A DNA stretch of 9,447 nt from an uncultured Methylocystaceae bacterium (GCA_945956975.1 CAMFKC010000044.1:1-9447); one strand, 5' to 3'; shown: positions 1 through 6,549, numbered from the stretch's first letter. The notes: generated by a model from the sequence alone, not told the origin. Numbers and translations are program-made.

Positions 1-1
1 G

Positions 2-196
2 TCGCGGTCCGCGGGCCCGTCGAAATTCTCGGACAGCGTCCTGACCAATCCCTCGGGCTTCAACGGCGCCGACGGCGTCTTCCGATTCAAGCCGGACGGC
101 CTGAACGAGCGCGGATTGTCCGTGCTGCAGATTGGCGCCGGCACGACGACCGTCGTCAGCCCGGCCCCCCGGAGCTTCGCGGGCGCGCCGACCTGA
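2..196 (+). CDS. Penicillin-binding protein activator-like periplasmic protein (C-terminal fragment)
   Basis: This is the last 64 codons of a gene that begins before the window, read in the frame starting at base 2 and ending in TGA at 194-196. The visible part contains GADGVFRFKPDGLNERGL, then a short strand segment, then SPAPRSF. I recognise this as the C-terminal end of the type-1 periplasmic-binding-protein family (LpoA/YraM-like, often annotated as penicillin-binding protein activator) found in Hyphomicrobiales. Such proteins are normally lipoproteins or exported periplasmic proteins thought to support peptidoglycan synthases; whether this one does is inferred from family only, and its signal peptide lies outside the window. 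From memory, this family often sits near hemW in Rhizobiales, which fits the neighbourhood here. An amino-acid ABC transporter substrate-binding protein of the same fold is the main alternative. Confidence 0.7.
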   Translation, partial: SRSAGPSKFSDSVLTNPSGFNGADGVFRFKPDGLNERGLSVLQIGAGTTTVVSPAPRSFAGAPT

Positions 197-202
197 CCGG
201 CG

Positions 203-379
203 TCAATAGTGGGAATGGGGCGTCCGCGCGCCGGGCATGAGCACGGCGGCCTGCGCCTCGTAGGCGCTGGCCATGCCGCGTAGCACGGGGCGGGATTGGC
301 GGCGTTCGGCTGCAATCGCGCGAAGCACGGCGGCGAGTTCGGCGAGAACGACGGGATCGGCTGAGGCTGCGCGCTTCAT
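203..379 (-). CDS. Small hypothetical protein (58 aa)
   Basis: An unrecognised small reading frame: ATG at 379-377, stop TGA at 205-203, 58 residues. In its favour are an AGGAA ribosome-binding motif (387-391) seven bases before the ATG, about three quarters G or C at third codon positions as expected of genes in DNA of this composition, and tight convergent packing, with its stop only six bases from the stop of the preceding gene. The protein begins MKRAASADPVVLAELAAVL, is rich in Ala and Arg, and probably forms one amphipathic helix over about residues 8-28, followed by an arginine-rich stretch and a short tail ending HSHY. There is no signal peptide, membrane segment or cysteine. No family is recognised and no function is proposed. 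A chance open frame in GC-rich DNA remains possible. Confidence 0.45.
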   Translation of the reverse strand: MKRAASADPVVLAELAAVLRAIAAERRQSRPVLRGMASAYEAQAAVLMPGARTPHSHY

Positions 380-505
380 GTGTCGGTTCCTGCTTGGTTA
401 CAAATGCGTTTACGTTGCAGACGCGAAGCGGGTTTGCAGTCTCACGGATAGTTGATCGCCGCTTGCGCCGTTCATGCGTTGCTCCTGCATGGCCTGGAGC
501 GCGCG

Positions 506-1627
506 ATGGTTCGAATTCTTCCGCTGTTCGCCCTCATTTACGGCGGCTTCGGCCTCTTCTCCCCCTATTTGCCGCCCTTGCTCGCAGCCCGCGGCCTGAG
601 CGCGGAAACAATTGGTCTGGCGCTTGCCGGGGGCACGCTGATCAAGCTTGCCGTAACACCGCTGCTTGCGCGGCTCGCAGATCGCCGGAAGCAGGTCGCG
701 GTCATCCTGGCGCTGGCCCTCCTCGCCTCGAGCCTCGCCGCCCTAGCCTACAGCGCGCCGATTGCCGGCGTCCTGCTTGTGGTCCTCACCCTCGTTCAGG
801 CTGCGGCGCTTGCCCCGGTCGCGCCTTTTGCCGACGCCATCGCTGTCTCGGCCGCAGCGCGGCTGGGCTTCTCCTACGGGCTTGCCCGCGGAACGGGCTC
901 GGCCGCCTTCGTGGTCGGAACGCTCGCCGCCGGCGCGCTCGTCGGGGCATGGGGCTGGACGGCGGCGGCCTTCGCGCAGGCGGCGGCGCTGTGTGCCTCC
1001 GTCCTCGTCGCCGTCCGCGCGCCCGAGCCGACAGCCGATGTCGCCGCGCCCGCGACAGATGGCTGGCGCGATCTTCTCGCGATCCGGCCTTTCCGGCAGA
1101 TCATGGCCATAGCGGCGCTGGCGCTCGGCAGCCACGCGCTGCACGACGGTTTCGCCGCCATAGCCTGGACGGAGGCCGGCGTCGCGCCGCGGACGATTTC
1201 GATTTTGTGGTCGGAAGGCGTCGTCGCCGAAATCGTCGTTTTCTTTGCCGTCGGCCCCTGGCTGCTGGCGCGGCTGGGTCCGCGCGGCGCTCTCGCTGTA
1301 GCGGTCGCCGCCGCGCTCCTGCGCTGGACCACGATGGCGCTGACGAGCGCGCCCGCAATCATGGCGCTGACCGAGCCGCTGCACGGCCTGACCTTCGCGC
1401 TGCTGCATCTGGCCTGCATGGGGATCATCGCGCGCAACGTGCCAGCCGATCTCGCGGCCTCCGCCCAGGCGCTCTATGGCGCAGTCGCGGTCGGCGCGGC
1501 CAGCGCGGCGCTGACGGCGGCGTCCGGCGCGATCTTCGCGCATTTCGGGACAGGCGGCTTCGCCTTCATGGCGGCGCTCGCCCTGCTGGCCGCGCCGCTC
1601 GTGTGGACCCTGCGTGAAAAGCCTTAG
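506..1627 (+). CDS. MFS transporter, phenylpropionate permease (HcaT-like) type
   Basis: A 373-residue inner-membrane protein, almost entirely hydrophobic helices, close to the length of E. coli HcaT. The N-terminus MVRILPLFALIYGGFGLFS leads straight into helix 1. The loop between helices 2 and 3 carries LLARLADRRKQ, a version of the major facilitator motif A. In the second half, SHALHDGFAAIAWTEAG, then a segment with LWSEGVVAEI, then LRWTTMAL and PLHGLTFALLHLA, follow the pattern of the 3-phenylpropionic acid transporter group (MFS_1_like). Import of a small acid by proton symport is the family expectation; the substrate is unknown. I chose ATG 506 because GGAG (about 496-499) precedes it at good spacing and the helix starts there; an in-frame TTG at 452 would add 18 poorly supported residues. 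The gene is convergent with hemW and their stop codons overlap. No dedicated regulator is visible. Confidence 0.85.
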   Translation: MVRILPLFALIYGGFGLFSPYLPPLLAARGLSAETIGLALAGGTLIKLAVTPLLARLADRRKQVAVILALALLASSLAALAYSAPIAGVLLVVLTLVQAAALAPVAPFADAIAVSAAARLGFSYGLARGTGSAAFVVGTLAAGALVGAWGWTAAAFAQAAALCASVLVAVRAPEPTADVAAPATDGWRDLLAIRPFRQIMAIAALALGSHALHDGFAAIAWTEAGVAPRTISILWSEGVVAEIVVFFAVGPWLLARLGPRGALAVAVAAALLRWTTMALTSAPAIMALTEPLHGLTFALLHLACMGIIARNVPADLAASAQALYGAVAVGAASAALTAASGAIFAHFGTGGFAFMAALALLAAPLVWTLREKP

Positions 1628-2793
1628 GCCGCGAGATCCGCGACGACGGCGTCGAGCACCGGGAAGCCTTCCGCGCTCACGCGCAGCCGGCCCTCGCGGG
1701 TGTATTCCACCAGCCCGTCGGCGATGAGCTCGGCGACGCGGGAGGAGGCCAGCGGCTTGCCGGTCAGCAGATGGAAACGGCCGGGATCGATGCCCTCGGT
1801 GAGCCGCAGCCCCATCAGCAGGAATTCGTCGCCCTGTTCCTCGATCGACAGTCCCTCGTCCTCGACGAGGCCATGGCCTTCCGTCTCCACGCAGGTCAGC
1901 CACATCTCGGGATGCTTTTCCGTCGCCTGGGCGCGGCGCCCCTCGCGATCCATCACGCGGCCGTGCGCGCCGGGCCCCACGCCGACATATTCGCCGTAGC
2001 GCCAGTAGACGAGGTTGTGGCGGCTCTCCGCGCCGTCGCGCGCATGGTTGGAAATCTCGTAGGCCGGCATTCCGGCCTTGCCCATCATGTTCTGCGTGAG
2101 GTCCCAGAGGTCGCGCTGGATGTCGAGCGAGGGCATGACGAGCTTGCCGGCGCGCTCAAGCCGTTCGAACATCGTGTCGGGCTCGATGGTGAGCTGGTAG
2201 AGCGACATGTGCTCGGGCGCGATCGCCAGCGCCTCGGTCAGCTCCGCCCTCCAGCGCTCGATGCTCTGGGCGGGGCGGCCGTAGATCAGGTCGAAGGACA
2301 CGCGCTCGAAGGTGGAGGTCGCGACCTTCAGCGCGGTCAGCGCCTCCTCTCGGCTGTGCAGCCGGCCGAGCATCCTGAGGTCCGAATCGTCCAGCGCCTG
2401 CACGCCGAGCGACACGCGGTTGACGCCGACGGCGCGATAGCCGCGAAACCGTTCGGCCTCGACACTGGAGGGGTTGGCCTCGAGCGTGATCTCGGCGCCC
2501 TTTTCGATCGTCCAGTTGTCGGCGATGGCCTGAAGAATGGCTTCGACGGTCTGCGGCTTCATCAGCGAGGGCGTGCCGCCGCCGAAGAAGACCGGGCCGA
2601 CGGTGCGCCCGCGCGTCAGCTTCGCGCGATGGGCGAGCTCGACCCGGAAGGCCTCGACATAGCGCGCCTCATCGACCGGATTGCGCCGGACGTGGCTGTT
2701 GAAATCGCAATACGGGCACTTCGACAGGCAGAACGGCCAATGGACGTAGACGCCGAAGCCCGGATCGATTCGAAGCGGTGATCTGGAGGCCAT
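1624..2793 (-). CDS. hemW: Radical SAM heme chaperone HemW
   Basis: A 389-residue radical S-adenosylmethionine protein, full length for HemW. The 4Fe-4S/SAM signature is Cys22-x3-Cys26-x2-Cys29 within FCLSKCPYCDF. The residue two places after Cys29 is Phe31, where true HemN coproporphyrinogen dehydrogenases have a fourth cysteine; this and the HNLVYW motif at residues 259-264 (HNxxYW) mark it as HemW. GGGTPS at 71-76 is the SAM-binding glycine motif, and the C-terminal third is the HemN_C-type domain. HemW binds heme and delivers it to membrane heme proteins such as respiratory enzymes, and is often misannotated as an oxygen-independent coproporphyrinogen III oxidase. The ATG at 2793 is preceded by AAGG. 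Transcription comes from the rph-rdgB side, but a toxin-antitoxin pair separates hemW from rdgB, so it may depend partly on the toxin-antitoxin promoter or on one in the 53-base gap before it. Confidence 0.96.
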   Translation of the reverse strand: MASRSPLRIDPGFGVYVHWPFCLSKCPYCDFNSHVRRNPVDEARYVEAFRVELAHRAKLTRGRTVGPVFFGGGTPSLMKPQTVEAILQAIADNWTIEKGAEITLEANPSSVEAERFRGYRAVGVNRVSLGVQALDDSDLRMLGRLHSREEALTALKVATSTFERVSFDLIYGRPAQSIERWRAELTEALAIAPEHMSLYQLTIEPDTMFERLERAGKLVMPSLDIQRDLWDLTQNMMGKAGMPAYEISNHARDGAESRHNLVYWRYGEYVGVGPGAHGRVMDREGRRAQATEKHPEMWLTCVETEGHGLVEDEGLSIEEQGDEFLLMGLRLTEGIDPGRFHLLTGKPLASSRVAELIADGLVEYTREGRLRVSAEGFPVLDAVVADLAA

Positions 2794-2846
2794 GCGGCCT
2801 TATTGCACGAAGGGGGCCGCCGGGAAATGTGCCGGAATGGGACGGG

Positions 2847-3161
2847 TCAAGGTTCGTGCGGCAGCGATTTCGCGAGGGCCTCGTAGTCGAGCGGCTTCCG
2901 GGCCGAGCGATAGACGCGCAACACGATCAGGTTGTCGCCCCGCAAGGCATAGGGGATGAGGAAGCCATAGTGCGGCTCGACAGCTTCCCGCACGTCCGGA
3001 TGGGTCGAAGGCCGCCCGCTGTCCGGAAAAGCGAGCAGGGTCTGGATGCGCCGTTCGATCGCCGCCGTGACGCTCGCCAGACCCTGCGGGCTCAGCAGCG
3101 CCAGATGCTGCCGCAGCTCGTGCAAATCCTTGAGCGCGGCTGTCGAAAAGACGGCGTGCAT
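2847..3161 (-). CDS. parE: RelE/ParE-family toxin
   Basis: A 104-residue protein of the RelE/ParE toxin fold. Recognisable elements are the N-terminal strand and helix with AALKDLHELRQHL (residues 8-20), the helix containing IERRIQTLLAFPDSGRP (about 35-51), VREAV near 57-61, and the C-terminal sheet GDNLIVLRVYRSAR (about 75-88), where the basic RVYRSAR segment corresponds to the conserved tail strand of ParE toxins. ParE proteins poison DNA gyrase and RelE proteins cleave mRNA on the ribosome; which applies here is not determined by the sequence, though the overall pattern and the ribbon-helix-helix partner favour ParE. Its ATG follows the antitoxin stop directly with no intervening base (TAG then ATG), so translation is probably coupled. 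Product length and reading frame appear intact. Confidence 0.87.
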   Translation of the reverse strand: MHAVFSTAALKDLHELRQHLALLSPQGLASVTAAIERRIQTLLAFPDSGRPSTHPDVREAVEPHYGFLIPYALRGDNLIVLRVYRSARKPLDYEALAKSLPHEP

Positions 3162-3449
3162 CTATTTTAGCGGCGCAATGTCGGGCTTTGGCGCAGGTAA
3201 TTCGTTGTCCGTGCCCCAAGACCTCATCCACCGGAAGACGCTCTCCGCGGAGTGGCCGCCTTCGGTTTCAACGCTCGCGAGCGCAGCGTCCACTTCGCCG
3301 AGGTAGCGATTCTGATCGCGCACATATTGCTCGACCGCTTCCTTCACGATGAAGGACCGGCTGCGGCGCAGACGGCGCGCGATCTCGTCGACCTGATGGC
3401 GCGTTTCCTCGGGGAGACGTACGGAAAACGTATCGGCCTTGGCGGTCAC
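3162..3449 (-). CDS. Ribbon-helix-helix (CopG/ParD-type) antitoxin
   Basis: The antitoxin of the toxin gene that follows it without a gap. Counted from the preferred start it has 95 residues: a DNA-binding ribbon-helix-helix at the N-terminus, with strand FSVRLP (8-13), helix A around EETRHQVDEIARRL (14-27), the turn with SRS (30-32) and helix B around FIVKEAVEQYV (33-43), then a longer tail (about 50-95) that would wrap the toxin. I prefer GTG 3449 over the upstream in-frame ATG at 3461 because a strong GGAGGT ribosome site (3454-3459) lies four bases before the GTG, whereas nothing precedes the ATG, which falls inside an inverted repeat. The alternative start adds four residues (MEVA). The protein should repress its own promoter through the operator at 3461-3479. 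The gene lies after rdgB, 61 bases from its stop. Confidence 0.87.
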   Translation of the reverse strand: MTAKADTFSVRLPEETRHQVDEIARRLRRSRSFIVKEAVEQYVRDQNRYLGEVDAALASVETEGGHSAESVFRWMRSWGTDNELPAPKPDIAPLK

Positions 3450-3453
3450 GGCG

Positions 3454-3459
3454 ACCTCC
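3454..3459 (-). promoter_or_regulatory. Ribosome binding site of the antitoxin
   Basis: The minus strand reads GGAGGT here, a near-perfect Shine-Dalgarno match placed four bases before a GTG codon at 3449-3447. It overlaps the upstream ATG (3461-3459), making that ATG an unlikely start, and it decides the start chosen for the antitoxin. Confidence 0.6.
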
Positions 3460-3460
3460 A

Positions 3461-3479
3461 TGTGTTCGCTGTGAACACA
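3461..3479. promoter_or_regulatory. Palindromic operator of the toxin-antitoxin module
   Basis: A perfect inverted repeat: TGTGTTC (3461-3467), a five-base spacer, GAACACA (3473-3479). It lies between the candidate -10 box and the antitoxin ribosome site, over the predicted transcription start. Autoregulation by a ribbon-helix-helix antitoxin bound to such palindromes is the rule in this family; binding here is inferred. Confidence 0.6.
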
Positions 3480-3507
3480 ATGTAGTAGAGCAGCGTCTCA
3501 GGGTCCA
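3479..3507 (-). promoter_or_regulatory. Candidate sigma-70 promoter of the toxin-antitoxin operon
   Basis: On the minus strand TGGACC (3507-3502) is followed after 17 bases by TACATT (3484-3479); each box matches its consensus at four of six positions. It starts three bases after the rdgB stop codon, and its -10 box abuts the operator, so a repressor bound there would block initiation. The predicted start near 3472 would leave a leader of about 23 bases before the GTG codon. Confidence 0.45.
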
Positions 3508-3510
3508 CCG

Positions 3511-4137
3511 TCACGCCAGACACCCCCGCGCCAGCGCCTGAAACGCCCGCGCCCGGTGGCTCAGCGCCCGGCTCCCGTCCGCGGGAATCCCGTGCTTCTC
3601 GTCCGCTGTCATCTCGCCAAACGTCCGCGCGTGCCCGTCCGGCTTGAAGCAGGGATCGTAGCCGAACCCGGCCGTTCCCTTCGGCGGAAACACGAGATCG
3701 CCGTCGACCCGGCCCTCGAAGGTCTCGGCATGGCCATCGGGCCAGCACAGGGCCAGCGCCGAGATGAAATAGCCGCGCCACGGCTGCGCGGCGCCGGTCG
3801 CCTCGACCTCGCGGCGAATTCTGTCCATCGCCGCATAGAAATCCTTCGTCTCGCCCGCCCAGCGCGCCGAATAGATGCCGGGCGCCCCGCCCAGCGCCTC
3901 GACGCACAGGCCGGAATCATCCGCGAAGGCTGGCAGGTTCGCGGCCTTGGCCGCGGCTTCCGCCTTGATCAGCGCATTGCCGATAAAATCCGGCGCGGTC
4001 TCCTCGGGCTCAGGCAGGCCGAGTTCGCCGGCCGACACCGCCTCGATGCCGTAGGGCGCCAGAAGCTCGCGCATCTCGCGCAGCTTGCCGGAATTATGCG
4101 TGGCGATGACGATCTTGCCGGCGAGCTTGCGGCCCAT
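3511..4137 (-). CDS. rdgB: dITP/XTP pyrophosphatase (non-canonical purine NTPase), RdgB/HAM1 family
   Basis: A 208-residue cytoplasmic enzyme that hydrolyses XTP, dITP and ITP to the monophosphate plus pyrophosphate, keeping deaminated purines out of DNA and RNA. The family signature is complete: THNSGK at residues 13-18 (TxNxxK, nucleotide and phosphate binding), FADDSGL at 71-77 with the presumed catalytic Asp74, GIYSARWAG shortly after, GTAGFGYDPCF in the middle of the second half, and SHRARAF at 193-199 for base recognition. Length matches the usual 195-210. The ATG at 4137 shares one base with the rph stop codon (TGATG), so translation is probably coupled and the two genes form one transcript. 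The next gene downstream on this strand is the antitoxin, not hemW as would be expected from related genomes. Confidence 0.96.
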   Translation of the reverse strand: MGRKLAGKIVIATHNSGKLREMRELLAPYGIEAVSAGELGLPEPEETAPDFIGNALIKAEAAAKAANLPAFADDSGLCVEALGGAPGIYSARWAGETKDFYAAMDRIRREVEATGAAQPWRGYFISALALCWPDGHAETFEGRVDGDLVFPPKGTAGFGYDPCFKPDGHARTFGEMTADEKHGIPADGSRALSHRARAFQALARGCLA

Positions 4138-4850
4138 CAGGCGACCGCCGCCTGCTGCATCTCGGCGAGGCGCGCGATGCCGCTCTTGGCAAGGCCCAGC
4201 ATGGCGGCGAGCTGCGCCTCGTCGAACGTCTCGTTCTCGGCGGTCATCTGCACTTCCACGATGCCGCCCTTGCCGGTCATCACGAAATTGGCGTCGGTCT
4301 CGGCGGCCGAATCCTCGTCATAGTCGAGGTCGAGCACCGTCTGGCCCTTGTAGACGCCGCAGGAGACAGCCGCGACGCGGTCCTTCAGCGGCATGTCCTT
4401 GATGATCGAACGGCCGCGCATCCACTTCAGGCAATCGTGCAGCGCGACCCAGGCGCCGGTGATGGACGCGGTCCGGGTGCCGCCGTCGGCCTGCAGCACG
4501 TCGCAATCGATGCTGATCTGACGCTCGCCGAGACCTTTCAGGTCGGTGACCGCGCGCAAGGATCGGCCGATCAGGCGCTGGATTTCCTGCGTGCGGCCCG
4601 ACGGCTTGCCCGAGGTCGATTCGCGGCGCGTGCGGGTGTGGGTCGCGCGCGGCAGCATGGCGTATTCGGCGGTCACCCAGCCGCGGCCCTGGCCGCGCAG
4701 CCACATCGGCGGCTTGTCCTCGAGCGAGGCGGTGCACAGCACATGCGTATTGCCGAACTTCACCAGGCACGAGCCTTCGGCGTAGCGCGCCACATTGCGC
4801 TCGAGCGAGACGGCGCGCATTTCGTCGGCGGCGCGTTTGGAAGGACGCAT
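4137..4850 (-). CDS. rph: Ribonuclease PH
   Basis: A 237-residue phosphate-dependent exoribonuclease that trims the 3' ends of tRNA precursors and works as a ring of dimers in the cytoplasm. With ATG 4850 as residue 1 the protein starts MRPSKRAADEMRAVSLERN, and the phosphate-binding residues known from the family fall at the textbook numbers: Arg86 (SGRTQEIQR) and Thr125-Arg126 (ADGGTRTASITGA). This settles the start; an in-frame extension to 4958 would add 36 residues without family support. The conserved acidic segment LDLDYDEDSAAETDANFV and the strand after it lie in the last third. Its stop overlaps the rdgB start by one base. A divergent exporter gene lies upstream, in the place where hrcA is found in many alphaproteobacteria. 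A candidate promoter is at 4881-4909. Confidence 0.97.
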   Translation of the reverse strand: MRPSKRAADEMRAVSLERNVARYAEGSCLVKFGNTHVLCTASLEDKPPMWLRGQGRGWVTAEYAMLPRATHTRTRRESTSGKPSGRTQEIQRLIGRSLRAVTDLKGLGERQISIDCDVLQADGGTRTASITGAWVALHDCLKWMRGRSIIKDMPLKDRVAAVSCGVYKGQTVLDLDYDEDSAAETDANFVMTGKGGIVEVQMTAENETFDEAQLAAMLGLAKSGIARLAEMQQAAVA

Positions 4851-4880
4851 GGTTGGGGATCCCGGGTTGAAAGCGCGGGC

Positions 4881-4909
4881 TTTGTCGCGTCGGCGCATGG
4901 CTGTGTCAA
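4881..4909 (-). promoter_or_regulatory. Candidate promoter of rph-rdgB
   Basis: The minus strand has a perfect TTGACA -35 hexamer (4909-4904), then 17 bases, then GACAAA (4886-4881), a weak -10 match at three of six positions. Initiation would fall near 4875, about 25 bases before the rph ATG. The -35 box overlaps one of three GGTTGA/TCAACC half-sites. Supported by the box match and position only. Confidence 0.35.
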
Positions 4910-4924
4910 CCGCGCGCGGGTTGA
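4906..4924. promoter_or_regulatory. Inverted repeat in the rph/exporter divergent region
   Basis: TCAACC (4906-4911) and GGTTGA (4919-4924) form a six-base inverted repeat with a seven-base spacer of alternating G and C. A third copy of GGTTGA is at 4865-4870. The 127-base region 4851-4977 between divergent rph and the exporter holds nothing else I recognise apart from the rph promoter candidate. It could be an operator, but no regulator gene is nearby. Confidence 0.25.
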
Positions 4925-4977
4925 TCGCGGCCGCCTTCTGGCCGAGTGTCTGCGCCAATCAGCGTAAGACCTGTCCC

Positions 4978-6495
4978 TTGCCCGATACGCTTCCAGACCG
5001 CGCGCCCCAAAACCCGCCGCCGGATGCGCCCGCGCCAGCCGGCGCCGGGGTCTTCCTGCGCATGTTCCCATCCATCGTCCTGCCGATGTTCATCGCGGTC
5101 ATGGACCAGACGATCGTCGCCACTGCCCTGCCGGCGATCGCGGTCGCGCTGGACGATGTCGAGCGCATCGCCTGGATCGTGGTCGCCTATCTCGTCGCAA
5201 CCACCATCGCCGCGCCGGTCTATGGGCGCCTCGGCGACGTCTATGGCCGCCGCCGCATGATGTTCGTCGCGCTTGGCGTCATGACGCTCGGCTCCGTCGC
5301 CTGTGCGGCGGCGCCGAGCCTGCCGTTCCTGATTTTCGCGCGCATCGTCCAGGGGCTCGGCGGCGGCGGGCTGATGACCCTATCGCAGGCGTTGATCAGC
5401 GAGAGCGTGCCGCCGCGGGACAGGGCCCGTTATCAGGGCTATCTCGCCTCGGTCGTCGTCTTCTCCAACACGTTCGGCCCGGTTGCGGGCGGCTGGCTGA
5501 CCAGCGGCCTCGGCTGGCGCTCGATCTTCTGGATCAACCTGCCGATGGGCCTGCTCGCCGCCGTGCTGGTGCGCCGCCTCCCGATCCATGCGCCCAGACC
5601 CGCCGCCGACTGGCGATTCGATACGCCGGGCCTTGTCTGGTTCGTGCTGTTCGTCGCCCCGGCGCTGGTCGCGATGGAGCAGATCCGCCGGCTGCGTCTG
5701 GCGGACGCTCCTGTCATCATTGCGCTGGTCGCGGTGGCGCTCGCCTCGCTCGTCCTGCTGACCCGCCGCGAGCTCAGGACGCCGCAGCCGCTCTTCCCCT
5801 TCTCGCTGCTGCGCGAAAAGACCATCTGGCGCTCCGACGCCATGGCCGCCTGCCACGGCGCGGCGCTGGTCTCGCTCATCGCCTATCTGCCGATCTATTT
5901 GCGCACCGCGCGCGGCCTGTCGCCGGCCGAGACCGGCTATTTCCTCCTGCCGATCGCCTTCGGCATCGGCATTGGTTCGCTGGTGACGGGACGGCTGGTC
6001 GCCCAGACCGGCCGCACCGCCATTTTCCCGTCGATCGCGCTGATCCCGGTCGTGGCCATCCTGCTCTATGTCGCCATCAACCATCAGACGCTCGATCTCA
6101 CCTGGTTCGGCCTGATCATCGGCGTGCTCACCTTTTTCATGGGCACTGTCATGGGCGTGGTGCAGGTCATCGTGCAGAACGCCGCAGGCCCCGGCATGCT
6201 CGGGGCCGCGGCAGGCTCCGTGCAGTTTTCGCGGGCCATCGGCGCCTCCTTCGGCACGGCTTTGGTCGGCGCGGTCCTGTTCGCCGTATTCAAGAGCCAT
6301 GCGGGCGACGCCACCGGCGTCTTCGCCGATCTCGTGGAGCATGGCCCCTCGGCGCTGGCGGGGCTTGCGCCGGCCGTGCGCGCAACGGCGGAAGGCGCGC
6401 TGGAGGCTGGTTTCCGGGCCGTCTTCCTGCTGGTGGCGGGCTACGCCGCACTCGCGCTGATCTGCGCATGGGCGATCCCGAACCGCCGGCTCTGA
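4978..6495 (+). CDS. DHA2-type (14-helix) MFS multidrug exporter
   Basis: A roughly 505-residue inner-membrane proton-driven exporter of the drug:H+ antiporter-2 class. Counted from the chosen start, the family motifs are in order: DQTIVATALP at 43-52 (motif D1, helix 1), GRLGDVYGRRR at 83-93 (motif A), RIVQGLGGGG at 122-131 (motif B, with Arg122) and GPVAGG at 167-172 (motif C, antiporter signature in helix 5). Later helices, including a stretch around LPIYLRTARGLSPAETGYF, fit the 14-helix plan. The start is uncertain. TTG 4978 is preferred because the segment FLRMFPSIVLPMF before and into helix 1 is typical of relatives I remember; ATG 5062 would begin inside it, and earlier starts run into the rph promoter region or rph itself. 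No strong ribosome site precedes 4978. Substrate unknown. It is divergent from rph and 54 bases before the universal stress gene. Confidence 0.88.
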   Translation: MPDTLPDRAPQNPPPDAPAPAGAGVFLRMFPSIVLPMFIAVMDQTIVATALPAIAVALDDVERIAWIVVAYLVATTIAAPVYGRLGDVYGRRRMMFVALGVMTLGSVACAAAPSLPFLIFARIVQGLGGGGLMTLSQALISESVPPRDRARYQGYLASVVVFSNTFGPVAGGWLTSGLGWRSIFWINLPMGLLAAVLVRRLPIHAPRPAADWRFDTPGLVWFVLFVAPALVAMEQIRRLRLADAPVIIALVAVALASLVLLTRRELRTPQPLFPFSLLREKTIWRSDAMAACHGAALVSLIAYLPIYLRTARGLSPAETGYFLLPIAFGIGIGSLVTGRLVAQTGRTAIFPSIALIPVVAILLYVAINHQTLDLTWFGLIIGVLTFFMGTVMGVVQVIVQNAAGPGMLGAAAGSVQFSRAIGASFGTALVGAVLFAVFKSHAGDATGVFADLVEHGPSALAGLAPAVRATAEGALEAGFRAVFLLVAGYAALALICAWAIPNRRL

Positions 6496-6537
6496 TCGCG
6501 CTTTCACTTCGCCCATGAACCGCGCTAGCCTTCGCGC

Positions 6538-6543
6538 AGGAGG
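6538..6543 (+). promoter_or_regulatory. Ribosome binding site of the universal stress gene
   Basis: AGGAGG, six bases before ATG 6550. It is a full Shine-Dalgarno match and one of the strongest in the window, suggesting efficient translation of the stress protein and fixing its start. Confidence 0.7.
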
Positions 6544-6549
6544 CCAGCC

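Noticed and set aside
399..420. A TTACAAATGCGTTTACG stretch resembling a repressor operator.
   Set aside because: The two halves match poorly on folding back, and there is no adjacent regulator gene or clear promoter box to anchor it.
452..505. An upstream TTG start for the permease.
   Set aside because: It lacks a ribosome site at suitable spacing and adds 18 residues before a helix that already begins properly at ATG 506.
394..1617. A 407-codon open frame overlapping the permease gene in another frame.
   Set aside because: Its product is rich in Arg, Ala and Pro with no family pattern, while the overlapping frame encodes a clear membrane transporter. It is a shadow of GC-rich coding DNA.
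743..1903. A 386-codon minus-strand open frame across the permease and the end of hemW.
   Set aside because: It spans two well-supported genes and has low-complexity Arg/Gly/Asp composition; it is an antisense artefact.
1771..2781. A 336-codon plus-strand open frame opposite hemW.
   Set aside because: HemW motifs are complete on the other strand. This frame lacks any recognisable domain.
4851..4958. An N-terminal extension of RNase PH by 36 residues.
   Set aside because: Starting at 4850 puts Arg86, Thr125 and Arg126 at the family's standard numbers; the extension would occupy the promoter region.
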